Positions 1 to 9,734 of a stretch of 16,638 bases of DNA are shown one piece after another. The stretch comes from Gaopeijia sp032250675 (GTDB lineage: Bacteria; Gemmatimonadota; Gemmatimonadetes; Longimicrobiales; Gaopeijiaceae). The notes beneath the pieces were generated by a model, which saw only the letters and a program-made list of their open reading frames with translations, was not told where the DNA came from and searched no databases. The stretch's first letter is position 1. Each line of letters begins with the position of its first letter. The stretch lies in contig JAVVEY010000064.1 in assembly GCA_032250675.1 (NCBI GenBank), positions 1 to 16,638 on the forward strand. Reading direction: 5' to 3'. The translations under genes were made by a program, and so were the position numbers.

Positions 1-1
1 G

Positions 2-1528
2 CAGAGACTCCTCGCGGAGGTGGGGGGTGAAGCCGCGACGAAGCGACTCGAGGCGATGATGGAGCGCCTCCGCGAAGCGGGAGCGGCGGAGCGGCGGCGC
101 ACCCTCGATGAGCTGGGGGCGGATCAGGAGGGATTCCGGGAGCGCATCGAGGAGGCGCTCGAGCGGCTCGAGCGCGCGGCCCTCGAGCAGGATCTCCGGA
201 ACGTCGGGGCCGAGAGCGAGAGGATCGCGAAGCAGGAGGACGCCCTCGCCGAGGCGCTGGGGGAGGGGGGAGATCCCGAGGACCTCGCGGCACGCCAGGA
301 CGAACTCATCGCCGACGCCGACTCGGTCACGGAGCGCCTCGCTGAACTGGCGCGGCGGCTGCAGGAGGCGGGGGACGCCGAGGGAGCGGAGCGACTCGAG
401 GAGGCTCGCTCGGCGGGTGAGGTCGCGCGCGAGGGGATGCAGTCCGCGCAGGAGCTCGCGCGGCAGGATCGGCAGGAGGCCGCCGGCCGCCAGGCCGCGT
501 CGGCGGCGGAGGCGCTCGACGCGCAGGCACGGGCGTTGCGCGACGCGCAGCGGGAGCGGATGCGGGAAGCGGCGGAGGCGTGGCGGCGGGCTCTCGTCCA
601 GGCCTCCGAAGACGCGCTCGCGCTCGCTCGTGAAGGGGAACGGATACGCAAGGAGGTGGACGCATCGACTTCACCGTTCGATCGCCAGGCGGCGAGTGTC
701 GAGATCGCGGCGGTGCGCCAGGGGGTGGAAAACCTGACCGAACGCATGGCGGTCGCGCAGCGGCTTGCCGGAGACAACGACCCGACCCTCGCTTCGCGGC
801 TGGGCGCGGCGCTCGAACGCCTCGACGGCGCGATGTCGGCGATCGCGGATCGAGGACGGCCCCGGGCGGGCACGGCCGAGGCGGGACGCGCGGTCGATGC
901 GCTCAACGACGTCGCGCTGGCGGCGCTCGCCGCGCAGCGTGCCCTCGAGCAGAGCGGAGAGGCTTCCGAATCAATGGACCCGATGGAACAGCTCGAGGAG
1001 ATGGCGCAGCGGCAGGCCGACCTCAACAATCAGGCGGCCGAGATGATGCCGATGCCGATGCCGGAGCAGATGCGCCGGCAGCAGATGCAGCAGATGGCCC
1101 GGCAACAGCAGGAGATCGCGGCGGATCTTGGGCAGATGTCGAACCAGGAGGGAGACGAAGGACCGCTCGCCGACCTCCGTGCCCTCGGTGAAGAGGCGGA
1201 GGCGCTCGCGAGGGAGCTCGAGGAGGGACGGCTCGAACCGGGGACACGCGAACGGCAGGAGCGTCTCTTTCACCGTCTCCTCGACGCGGGGCGAAGCCTG
1301 GAGAAGGAGGAGGAATCGACCGAGCGTGAATCCGCGACGCCGGGCGAAGTCGAAGGGTCCGAGATTCCCGGACTCACCCCCGACGCGCTCCGACTCTCCC
1401 GCTTCGGTCTCCCCGATGCCGCGGCGCTGAACCGACTTCCGCCGGCGATGTGGGCGCTGGTGCGCGGCTACTTCGAACGACTCAATCGGGATGACGGCGG
1501 TCGCGTGCGGGAGGGTGGGGGGCGATGA
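2..1528 (+). CDS. DUF4175-like coiled-coil protein, C-terminal part (5' end outside window)
   Basis: The frame is open from the first base with no stop, so the gene starts upstream; about 508 residues are visible. The protein is almost entirely long charged helices rich in Glu, Arg, Ala and Gln, as expected of an extended coiled coil. A Met/Gln-rich stretch (about nt 1042-1123) contains MPMPMPEQMRRQQMQQM and further Q and M runs. The C-terminus is more globular: RQERLFHRLLDAGRSLEKEE, then a Ser/Glu linker, then MWALVRGYFERLNR. That tail resembles my recollection of DUF4175 proteins of Bacteroidota and Gemmatimonadota, large membrane-anchored proteins of unknown function often encoded behind MoxR, DUF58 and VWA genes. 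The membrane anchor would be in the missing N-terminal part. The stop overlaps the next start as ATGA, indicating co-translation. The family call is from recall; the coiled-coil nature is seen directly. Confidence 0.75.
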   Translation, partial: QRLLAEVGGEAATKRLEAMMERLREAGAAERRRTLDELGADQEGFRERIEEALERLERAALEQDLRNVGAESERIAKQEDALAEALGEGGDPEDLAARQDELIADADSVTERLAELARRLQEAGDAEGAERLEEARSAGEVAREGMQSAQELARQDRQEAAGRQAASAAEALDAQARALRDAQRERMREAAEAWRRALVQASEDALALAREGERIRKEVDASTSPFDRQAASVEIAAVRQGVENLTERMAVAQRLAGDNDPTLASRLGAALERLDGAMSAIADRGRPRAGTAEAGRAVDALNDVALAALAAQRALEQSGEASESMDPMEQLEEMAQRQADLNNQAAEMMPMPMPEQMRRQQMQQMARQQQEIAADLGQMSNQEGDEGPLADLRALGEEAEALARELEEGRLEPGTRERQERLFHRLLDAGRSLEKEEESTERESATPGEVEGSEIPGLTPDALRLSRFGLPDAAALNRLPPAMWALVRGYFERLNRDDGGRVREGGGR

Positions 1529-3309
1529 GGAGGCGATCGGTACCGCGCGCAGCCCTCCGCCAGGCGGGGGTGTCCGTCGCGCTGGCGCTTGCCTGCGCGC
1601 TCCCGCTTTCGGCGCAGGCCGTGGTCACGGCCCGTCAGGAGGCGACCGCGATCCGGGAAGCGGCGGGACTCGAGTGGCGTGGCGATCTCGATGGAGCCGA
1701 GCGTGTTCTCATGACGCTTCTCGAAGCGAAGCCGACCTCCATCGGGGGTCTCTTCGCGCTCGAGCGCGTCCTGCGCGCTCGGGACCGCTCGGGCCTCGTG
1801 CTCCCCTGGGCCGACGCCTACCTCGCCCACGATCCGTCCGCTTCGGGGATCCGCGCGCTCAAGATGCGGGTCCTGACCGAGATCGACTCCACCTCCGCGC
1901 TGCGCGCCGAAGCCGAAGCGTGGATCGCGGCGGAGCCGGGAAGCGAAGACCCCTGGAGGGAGATCGCACGGATCTGGGAGGAGGCGTTCGGCACCGAGGC
2001 GGCGGAAGCGATCCTCGACGAGGCCGGCGAACGTCTTGACGCCCCCGAGGCGCTCGCGAACGAGCGGGGGATATTGCGGGCGGCTTCGGGCGATCGGCTC
2101 GGGGCGATCGAGGCGTGGTCGACCGCGGTGCGCCGGCCCGGTGCCGATCTCGAGCGCATGCGGCGTCGCATCGTCGGCCTCGGGGGTGACCCGGAGCTCT
2201 GGGCGCCGAGGCTCTTCACGGCGCTCATGGCCGAGCCCTCCTCGACCGAGCTGCAGCGGATGGCGGTACACACCGCGCTCGAACTCGGCCTGCATGACGA
2301 CGCGGCACGACTCGCGGTCGAAGCGGTGCGCAGCCTGGAGGGGCGACGTCGGGCGGCGTTTCTCTCCGATCTGGTACAGGAGGCCGACGCCGCCGGGGCA
2401 GCCGAGGTCGTCCTCTGGGGACTCGTCACGCTGCGCACCGACGCGGGGAGCTCCGACGCGCCCGGACTCGACGTGCGCATCGCTTCGGCCGCCCTCGCCA
2501 CCGGTGACACGACGCGGGCCGTCGAGGCACAGACGCGGCTCGCGCGTTCCCTCCCGCCGGGCTCGGATGAGCGCCGCCGGGTCATCGCCGACCTCATTCG
2601 CGTCGAAGCCGACCGAGCGTCGCCCGCGACACTCGTGCAGCGCTTCGAGGGGTTCCGGAGGGAGTTCCCGACGGCTCCGGAACTCGACGAACTCGGGGCA
2701 CGCGTGGCCGTCGGCGTCGCCGCGGCAGGCGAGTCCGCCACGGCGCTCGCCCTCCTCGGAGATCCGGCGCCCGGTCCGCGGTCCACCCTCGAACGGGGAT
2801 ACATCCGCATGCACGATGGAGAGATCGAGTCCGGCGTGGTCGATCTCGAGGCTGCGCTGCCCGGTCTCGCGCCCGAGCGCGCCACACCGGTGATCCAGCT
2901 CCTCGCCGGGATGCAGCGCACGACCCCTCCGGGCGCGCGCGCTCTCTCGGCGGCAGAGGCTCGTGCCCGCTGGGGGCTCTTCGAGGCGGCGCTCGACACC
3001 GTGGCGGCGGCGCTCGAGACGGTCCCTCCCGAGGATCGACCGGTACTCCTCTCCGCGGCCGCTCGCCACGCCGCCGAAGCGGGGGATCTCGACGCGGCCG
3101 CCGGCTATCTCGATGCGGTGATCGAGGGTTTCCCGGACGCCCCCGAGCGTCCCGAGGCGATGCTCCGCCTCGCCGAGATCCGGGGCGCCGACCCCGAGAG
3201 ACGCGCGGAGGCTGTGCGGCTTCTCGAGGCGCTGATCGTCGAAGGTCCGGCGCGGTCGATCGTGCCCGCCGCGCGGCGTCTTCTCGCCCGCCTGGGGGGG
3301 GAACGATGA
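1525..3309 (+). CDS. Exported helical-repeat (TPR-like) protein
   Basis: This 594-residue protein begins with a signal peptide: basic RRRSVPRAALRQ, hydrophobic VSVALALACALPL, and a likely cleavage site at SAQA (about residues 28-31). The rest is alanine-, leucine-, arginine- and glutamate-rich helical pairs typical of degenerate tetratricopeptide repeats. The clearest are near the C-terminus (AGDLDAAAGYLDAVIEGFPD, and EAVRLLEALIVEGP leading to AARRLLARLG). There is no catalytic motif. It probably acts in the periplasm or on the outer side of the membrane as a protein-interaction scaffold. The ATG overlaps the upstream stop (ATGA), and a GGAGG at 1510-1514 lies 10 bases before it, so the start is well supported. 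The 3' end overlaps the next gene in the same way. Function unknown; TPR is inferred from helical periodicity rather than a strong consensus. Confidence 0.78.
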   Translation: MRRRSVPRAALRQAGVSVALALACALPLSAQAVVTARQEATAIREAAGLEWRGDLDGAERVLMTLLEAKPTSIGGLFALERVLRARDRSGLVLPWADAYLAHDPSASGIRALKMRVLTEIDSTSALRAEAEAWIAAEPGSEDPWREIARIWEEAFGTEAAEAILDEAGERLDAPEALANERGILRAASGDRLGAIEAWSTAVRRPGADLERMRRRIVGLGGDPELWAPRLFTALMAEPSSTELQRMAVHTALELGLHDDAARLAVEAVRSLEGRRRAAFLSDLVQEADAAGAAEVVLWGLVTLRTDAGSSDAPGLDVRIASAALATGDTTRAVEAQTRLARSLPPGSDERRRVIADLIRVEADRASPATLVQRFEGFRREFPTAPELDELGARVAVGVAAAGESATALALLGDPAPGPRSTLERGYIRMHDGEIESGVVDLEAALPGLAPERATPVIQLLAGMQRTTPPGARALSAAEARARWGLFEAALDTVAAALETVPPEDRPVLLSAAARHAAEAGDLDAAAGYLDAVIEGFPDAPERPEAMLRLAEIRGADPERRAEAVRLLEALIVEGPARSIVPAARRLLARLGGER

Positions 3310-4613
3310 GAGCGATCTTCCGTCCGGGTGGGAGTGCCCGGATGCGCGCGGCGGGGGTCCGGGTGGTGATGATCGGACTCGTCATCGGGGGCGTCGCTGC
3401 GCTCCCCGAGGCGATTCTCGCGCAGCACCTCCTCGTCCCGATGGACCGTGCGCAGACAAATCATCTGAAGGCGTACGGACTGACCTTCGACGTGCTCCGG
3501 GCGGAGGAGGACGCCGAGTGGCTGCTCAACTACCGGGGGGGATCCTTTCTCCTCCCCGACCGCGAGAGGGTGCGAGCGAATGCCGCGCTCCGCGGGGTCC
3601 GGGTGGAGCCGCTGAGTGCGTCCGCCCTGGCACAGCTTCGCGCCCGTCTCGAGGAGGGAAATATGGAAGCGGTCCCTCTCGAGAAGGCACCCACGATCGC
3701 GGTCTACACTCCCCCCAACGCCACGCCGTGGGACGACGCCGTCACGATGGCGCTCGAGTACGCCGAGATCCCCTACGAGACGATCTGGGATCGCGAGGTC
3801 CTCGGCGATGAACTCGCGACGTACGACTGGGTGCACCTTCACCACGAGGACTTCACGGGACAGTTCTCGAAGTTCTACCTGACCTATTCCGGAGCCGACT
3901 GGCTCCGCGAGGAGGTGGCGCGCAACACCGAGATGGCCGAGTCGCTCGGCTTCACGACGGTGCCCGAGATGAAGAAGGCGGTCGCGAGACGCATCCGATC
4001 CTACGTCGGGGAAGGAGGCTTCCTCTTCGCGATGTGTTCGGCGACGGAGACGCTCGAACTCGCCCTCGCGGCCGGGCCGGTGGATATCGCCGCGAGCTTC
4101 GCCGACGGCACCCCCCCCGATCCGCAGGCGAACCAGCGAATCGACTGGGCCGGCTCGATGGCCTTCGAGGGCGCCGAGGTTCAGATCGGCCCGACGGTCA
4201 ACGCCTTCAGCGACATCGATGTGCATCAGGTGAACACCCCGTGGCGGCGAGAGCTCGGGGTCTTCACCCTCTTCGAATTTTCCGCGGAGTTCGATCCCGT
4301 CCCGGCGATGCTCACGCAGAATCACGAAGACGTCATCGAGGACTTCTACGGGCTCACCACCGCATTCCGCGAGGATCTTCTCAAGCCGGGGACGGTGGTG
4401 CTCGGACGGGAAGGTTCGTGGGCGAAGTACATCCACGGCGCGTGGGGGGAGGGGACCTTCACCTATTTCGGAGGGCACGATCCGGAGGATCCGGAGCATC
4501 AGATCGGCGATCCTCCGACCGATCTCGCTCTTCACCCGAACTCGCCGGGCTACCGTCTGATCCTCAACAACGTTCTCTTCCCGGCGGCCAAGAAGAAGAA
4601 GCTCAAGACCTGA
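3306..4613 (+). CDS. Exported 'asparagine synthetase B'-family protein, glutamine-amidotransferase-like fold
   Basis: A 435-residue protein. The N-terminus has a long basic n-region, a hydrophobic segment (VVMIGLVIGGVAALPEAILA) and probable cleavage before HLLVPMD. The mature start (HLLVPMDRAQTNHLKAYGLT, then WLLNYRGGSF) matches a family common in Bacteroidota and Gemmatimonadota that databases often name asparagine synthetase B. It lacks the N-terminal Cys nucleophile and ATP-pyrophosphatase motif of true AsnB. Instead, Cys244 lies in GGFLFAMCSATET, like the nucleophile elbow of class I amidotransferase/ThuA-like folds, and His391 lies in FGGHDPEDPEH; these could be catalytic, but that is inference. 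The C-terminus is basic (KKKKLKT). ATG overlaps the upstream stop (ATGA) after a run of eight Gs at 3294-3301; an internal ATG at 3342 would give a more ordinary signal peptide. It probably works outside the cytoplasm with the two preceding genes. Confidence 0.8.
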   Translation: MRAIFRPGGSARMRAAGVRVVMIGLVIGGVAALPEAILAQHLLVPMDRAQTNHLKAYGLTFDVLRAEEDAEWLLNYRGGSFLLPDRERVRANAALRGVRVEPLSASALAQLRARLEEGNMEAVPLEKAPTIAVYTPPNATPWDDAVTMALEYAEIPYETIWDREVLGDELATYDWVHLHHEDFTGQFSKFYLTYSGADWLREEVARNTEMAESLGFTTVPEMKKAVARRIRSYVGEGGFLFAMCSATETLELALAAGPVDIAASFADGTPPDPQANQRIDWAGSMAFEGAEVQIGPTVNAFSDIDVHQVNTPWRRELGVFTLFEFSAEFDPVPAMLTQNHEDVIEDFYGLTTAFREDLLKPGTVVLGREGSWAKYIHGAWGEGTFTYFGGHDPEDPEHQIGDPPTDLALHPNSPGYRLILNNVLFPAAKKKKLKT

Positions 4614-4618
4614 CGCCG

Positions 4619-7264
<2,646 letters not shown>

Positions 7265-7338
7265 ATTTGGAGGGGTCGATCCCGTATCGTTCGGTGTCGT
7301 GGCCCGCTCCTCACTCCACTCCACATGCGTTCCGCTTC

Positions 7339-7536
7339 ATGAATCGACTCTTCGGGTACCTCGTCGGCGTTCTCTGGCTCGGTCTGGCCTTCGGTGCATT
7401 TCAGCGCGGTCGGGCGGGGGGCGCGGAGGGCTTCTCCGACATGGTGGTCTGGTGGACGATCATCGCCGCCTTCCTCGCGATCGCCGGCCTCGGTGCGCTG
7501 ATCGGGACCACGCTGCACACGGCGAAGAACTCCTGA
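7339..7536 (+). CDS. Small two-helix membrane protein of unknown function
   Basis: A 65-residue protein from ATG 7339 (MNRLFGYLVG). It has two hydrophobic segments, about residues 4-21 (LFGYLVGVLWLGLAFGAF) and 36-60 (VVWWTIIAAFLAIAGLGALI), joined by a short polar loop containing QRGRAGGAEG, with a short tail TLHTAKNS. The segments look like a transmembrane hairpin in the inner membrane. The frame is open further upstream, but the extra residues (from 7267) are not hydrophobic and start upstream only at a TTG. I therefore chose the internal ATG. The stop TGA is overlapped by the CTG that best fits the start of the aminotransferase, so the two are probably co-translated. I do not recognise the family; it resembles small uncharacterised membrane proteins common next to housekeeping genes. 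Confidence 0.6.
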   Translation: MNRLFGYLVGVLWLGLAFGAFQRGRAGGAEGFSDMVVWWTIIAAFLAIAGLGALIGTTLHTAKNS

Positions 7537-8702
7537 CCACGCCGCCCCGGCCGACGCGCCTGGAGGCACTCCCGCGCTACCCGATGGCGGGGATCGCCGA
7601 GCGGAGGAGGGCGCTCGAGGCACGCGGCGTCGACGTCATCGATCTGGGGGCAGGGGACGCCGACCTCGCGCCTCCGCCTGCCGCCGTCGCTGCGCTCACC
7701 GCGTCGCTCGCCGACCCCGATACGTCCCGCTATCCGTTCCAGCTCGGTCTTCCCGCGCTTCGGGAAGCGCTGGCGGCGTGGATGGCGTCGCGCTTCGGCG
7801 TCACCCTCGACCCCTGGTCCGACCTCCTCCCACTCATCGGATCGAAGGAGGGACTCGCGCACCTCCCGCTGGCGGTCATCGATCCGGGCGATCTGGCGAT
7901 CGTGCCCGATCCGGGCTACCAGGCCTACTTCGGAGGCGTCACCTTCGCGGGAGGGACGGTCTGGCCCGTGCCACTCCGTCCCGAGAACGACTTCCTGATC
8001 GTCTGGGATGATCTCCCGTCCGATGTCGTACGGCGCACGCGACTCGTCTACCTCAACTATCCGAACAACCCCACCGCCGCGATCGCCCCCGACGGGTGGC
8101 TGCAGGAGAGCGTGGACTTCTGTCGTGAGCACGGGATCGTGCTCGCGTACGATCACGCCTACTCGGAGATCGCCTTCGACGGATACCGTCCCCGATCGAT
8201 CCTCGAATTCGACGGTGCCGACGAGGTGGCGCTCGAGTTTCACTCCTTCTCGAAGACGTACAACATGACGGGCTGGCGTCTCGGATGGGTGGCGGGACGT
8301 GCCGAACTCGTCGCGCGCCTCTCACGCGTCAAGACCTTCCTCGACACCGGGGTGTTCAAGGGCGTCCAGGCGGCGGGCGTGGCGGCGCTGGCCTCTCACG
8401 GCTCGTGGCTGCCGGAGAATCTCGCGGTGTTCCGCGAGCGCCGTGACGCCGCGGTGCGCGCCCTCACCGACGCGGGGTTCGAGATCGAGGCCCCCTCGGC
8501 CACGATGTATCTCTGGGTCCCGGTCCCGGGTGGGGGATCGTCGATCGAGTTCGCCGAACGCGCGCTCGAAGGGGAAGGGGTCATCGTGATTCCCGGCGCA
8601 GGACTCGGCGCGGGGGGCGAGGGGTACTTCCGTGTCGCGCTGACGCTGCCCACATCCCGTATCGAAGAGGCGGCGAGGCGCCTGGCGCGACAGGTCGGAT
8701 GA
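7533..8702 (+). CDS. PLP-dependent class I/II aminotransferase, LL-diaminopimelate aminotransferase type
   Basis: About 389 residues from CTG 7533. The fold-type I hallmarks are all present: an N-terminal RLEALPRYPMAGIAERR followed by GVDVIDLGAGDADL, GSKEGLAHLPLAVIDPGDL, PDPGYQAYFGG, YLNYPNNPT, YDHAYSEIAFDGY, and SFSKTYNMTGWRLGW with the PLP lysine at Lys241. GSKEGLAH and the NMTGWR context are closest to LL-diaminopimelate aminotransferase (DapL), which makes LL-diaminopimelate for lysine and peptidoglycan from tetrahydrodipicolinate. Succinyl-diaminopimelate or other amino-acid aminotransferases cannot be excluded, and the usual GDPD is GDAD here. The first ATG in frame is at 7584, inside the conserved N-terminal helix. 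The only other ordinary start, GTG 7452, would overlap the membrane protein by 85 bases. CTG 7533 overlaps that protein's stop (CTGA) and gives the family's usual length. Cytoplasmic. Confidence 0.88.
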   Translation: MTTPPRPTRLEALPRYPMAGIAERRRALEARGVDVIDLGAGDADLAPPPAAVAALTASLADPDTSRYPFQLGLPALREALAAWMASRFGVTLDPWSDLLPLIGSKEGLAHLPLAVIDPGDLAIVPDPGYQAYFGGVTFAGGTVWPVPLRPENDFLIVWDDLPSDVVRRTRLVYLNYPNNPTAAIAPDGWLQESVDFCREHGIVLAYDHAYSEIAFDGYRPRSILEFDGADEVALEFHSFSKTYNMTGWRLGWVAGRAELVARLSRVKTFLDTGVFKGVQAAGVAALASHGSWLPENLAVFRERRDAAVRALTDAGFEIEAPSATMYLWVPVPGGGSSIEFAERALEGEGVIVIPGAGLGAGGEGYFRVALTLPTSRIEEAARRLARQVG

Positions 8703-8754
8703 TCTCCGTCCGGCCTGCGCGGTCCGGCACGAAGATGAGCGATTTCAGGAACCG

Positions 8755-8783
8755 CTGAAGCGCGCTGTGTTTATTGTAGATGA
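8755..8783 (+). promoter_or_regulatory. Weak candidate promoter overlapping an inverted repeat
   Basis: CTGAAG (8755-8760) and TAGATG (8778-8783) are 17 bases apart, and the stretch GTTTATTGTAGATGA is strikingly AT-rich for this genome. It ends about 25 bases before the ATG at 8808. The candidate -10 overlaps the loop and right arm of the inverted repeat at 8762-8791, so any regulator bound there would block transcription. Hexamer matches are only three of six each, so the case rests mainly on base composition and position. Confidence 0.2.
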
Positions 8784-8791
8784 CACAGCGC
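8762..8791. repeat. 9-bp perfect inverted repeat (operator or 5' leader hairpin)
   Basis: GCGCTGTGT (8762-8770) and ACACAGCGC (8783-8791) are exact reverse complements around a 12-base AT-rich spacer (TTATTGTAGATG). It ends 16 bases before the ATG of the TonB-like protein. No T-run follows, which argues against an intrinsic terminator for the upstream aminotransferase. The two half-sites and AT-rich centre suit a dimeric repressor site or an RNA hairpin near the ribosome start. The repeat is seen directly; its role is inferred. Confidence 0.55.
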
Positions 8792-8807
8792 CTCATTCCC
8801 GCATCCC

Positions 8808-9644
8808 ATGTTCGAGCCCATCGATCCGAGAACGCCACCCCGGGTACGCCGTCCGTTTCGAGAGCGTGCGCCCTGGGTTGTCGGTATTGTGGTTTCGACG
8901 CTGCTGCACCTCCTCGTTCTCCTCCTCTATTCGGGGATCGAGGTCATCCCGACGGTGACGATCTCCACCCCCGATGGGGGAGAGTCCACCCTCGAGGGGA
9001 TTCAGCTCATCGAGGTTGTGATCGAGGAGGACGAGGAGGACGAGGAGGAGGAAGAGGCACTCGCCGAGGCCCTGCCGGCCCCCGAGACGCCTCCCGCGGA
9101 GGCGGGGGAGCCGGCAGCGCAGGCGGGGGAGTTCGACGAACCCGTCGCCGAGACCGACGCCGAGGTCGAGCCCGTCCCTGAAGGGACGCCCGCGGCGGAT
9201 CGTCTCCGGGCCCAGGCGCCGGACCCGAAGCTCTATCCGGTCAATCTGGATATTCAGCGTCTGACGGCCGAGCAGATCATGGAGCTCGACCTGATGGTCT
9301 CGATGGAGGCGATTCGCGATTCGATCGCGGCGGCACAGGCCCGCGCCGAGGCCTACACCGACTGGACCTTCACCGACGCCGAGGGGAAGCGCTGGGGGGT
9401 GACGCCCGGCAAGCTCCACCTCGGGGGGATCACGCTGCCGCTCCCCTTCGGGTTCGGAAGCACGCCGTGGAATCTCACGGCCGAGCGGGAGCGCGCGACC
9501 CGCGATGCGGAAATCGAGCGGCAGGCGATCACCGGGCTCATCCTGGAGACGTGGGAGGAGCGCTTCCGTGCCATGCGGGCTCGCGCGGACCGTGCACGCC
9601 GTGAACGGAATGAGGCACAGGCCGACACGACCCGCTTTCACTGA
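8808..9644 (+). CDS. TonB-like single-span envelope protein with acidic linker
   Basis: A 278-residue protein. A basic N-terminus (PPRVRRPFRERAP) precedes one transmembrane helix at about residues 23-44 (WVVGIVVSTLLHLLVLLLY), as in TonB and other energy-transducer-like proteins. Next come a very acidic run at residues 73-83 (EEDEEDEEEEE) and an Ala/Pro/Glu linker to about residue 125. A distinct segment follows, containing LYPVNLDIQRLTAEQIMELD and GKRWGVTPGKLHLGGITLPL, and then a charged helical tail. There is no recognisable TonB C-terminal domain, so it should not be called TonB; it may span the periplasm or anchor another envelope factor. It has its own 105-base upstream gap with an inverted repeat and no clear Shine-Dalgarno sequence, so it is probably transcribed separately from the aminotransferase. 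The family is not known to me. Confidence 0.75.
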   Translation: MFEPIDPRTPPRVRRPFRERAPWVVGIVVSTLLHLLVLLLYSGIEVIPTVTISTPDGGESTLEGIQLIEVVIEEDEEDEEEEEALAEALPAPETPPAEAGEPAAQAGEFDEPVAETDAEVEPVPEGTPAADRLRAQAPDPKLYPVNLDIQRLTAEQIMELDLMVSMEAIRDSIAAAQARAEAYTDWTFTDAEGKRWGVTPGKLHLGGITLPLPFGFGSTPWNLTAERERATRDAEIERQAITGLILETWEERFRAMRARADRARRERNEAQADTTRFH

Positions 9645-9672
9645 CCGCGCCCGACCTCGCCGGCGCCCCTTC

Positions 9673-9702
9673 CTGTCGTGGCGGTAAACAGCCGTTTAGA
9701 TT
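9673..9702 (+). promoter_or_regulatory. Candidate promoter with small palindrome upstream of the HD-GYP gene
   Basis: TAAAC (9685-9689) and GTTTA (9694-9698) form a short palindrome in an AT-rich island, and TAGATT at 9697-9702 could serve as a -10 hexamer, 32 bases before the ATG at 9735. CTGTCG at 9673-9678 is an 18-base-spaced, poor -35. The same TAGAT core recurs before the two preceding candidate transcription starts. No terminator is visible in the 90-base gap. Confidence 0.27.
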
Positions 9703-9734
9703 CGACGGATCGGTCCTTCCCATTCGGGTGTTCG

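Noticed and set aside
1468..3069. A 533-residue minus-strand open frame opposite the helical-repeat gene
   Set aside because: No recognisable domain or start signal; the + strand frame has a signal peptide and an ATGA-coupled start.
3294..3301. Run of eight Gs before the AsnB-like start, and similar G/C runs near 4110, 4717 and 7014, as phase-variable tracts
   Set aside because: Runs of seven or eight G or C are common throughout this GC-rich sequence, and the affected genes are ordinary housekeeping or envelope genes with intact frames.
4034..4618. Upstream extension of the JAB-helicase frame into the AsnB-like gene
   Set aside because: The extension overlaps a well-supported gene by almost 600 bases and encodes an Arg/Gly-rich shadow sequence.
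8709..8730. Imperfect CCGGCC...GGTCCGG hairpin after the aminotransferase as a terminator
   Set aside because: It needs a bulge and has no T-run after it.
8699..8758. A 19-codon frame starting with an ATGA overlap at the aminotransferase stop
   Set aside because: Too short to support, with no hydrophobic segment or recognisable leader-peptide feature.
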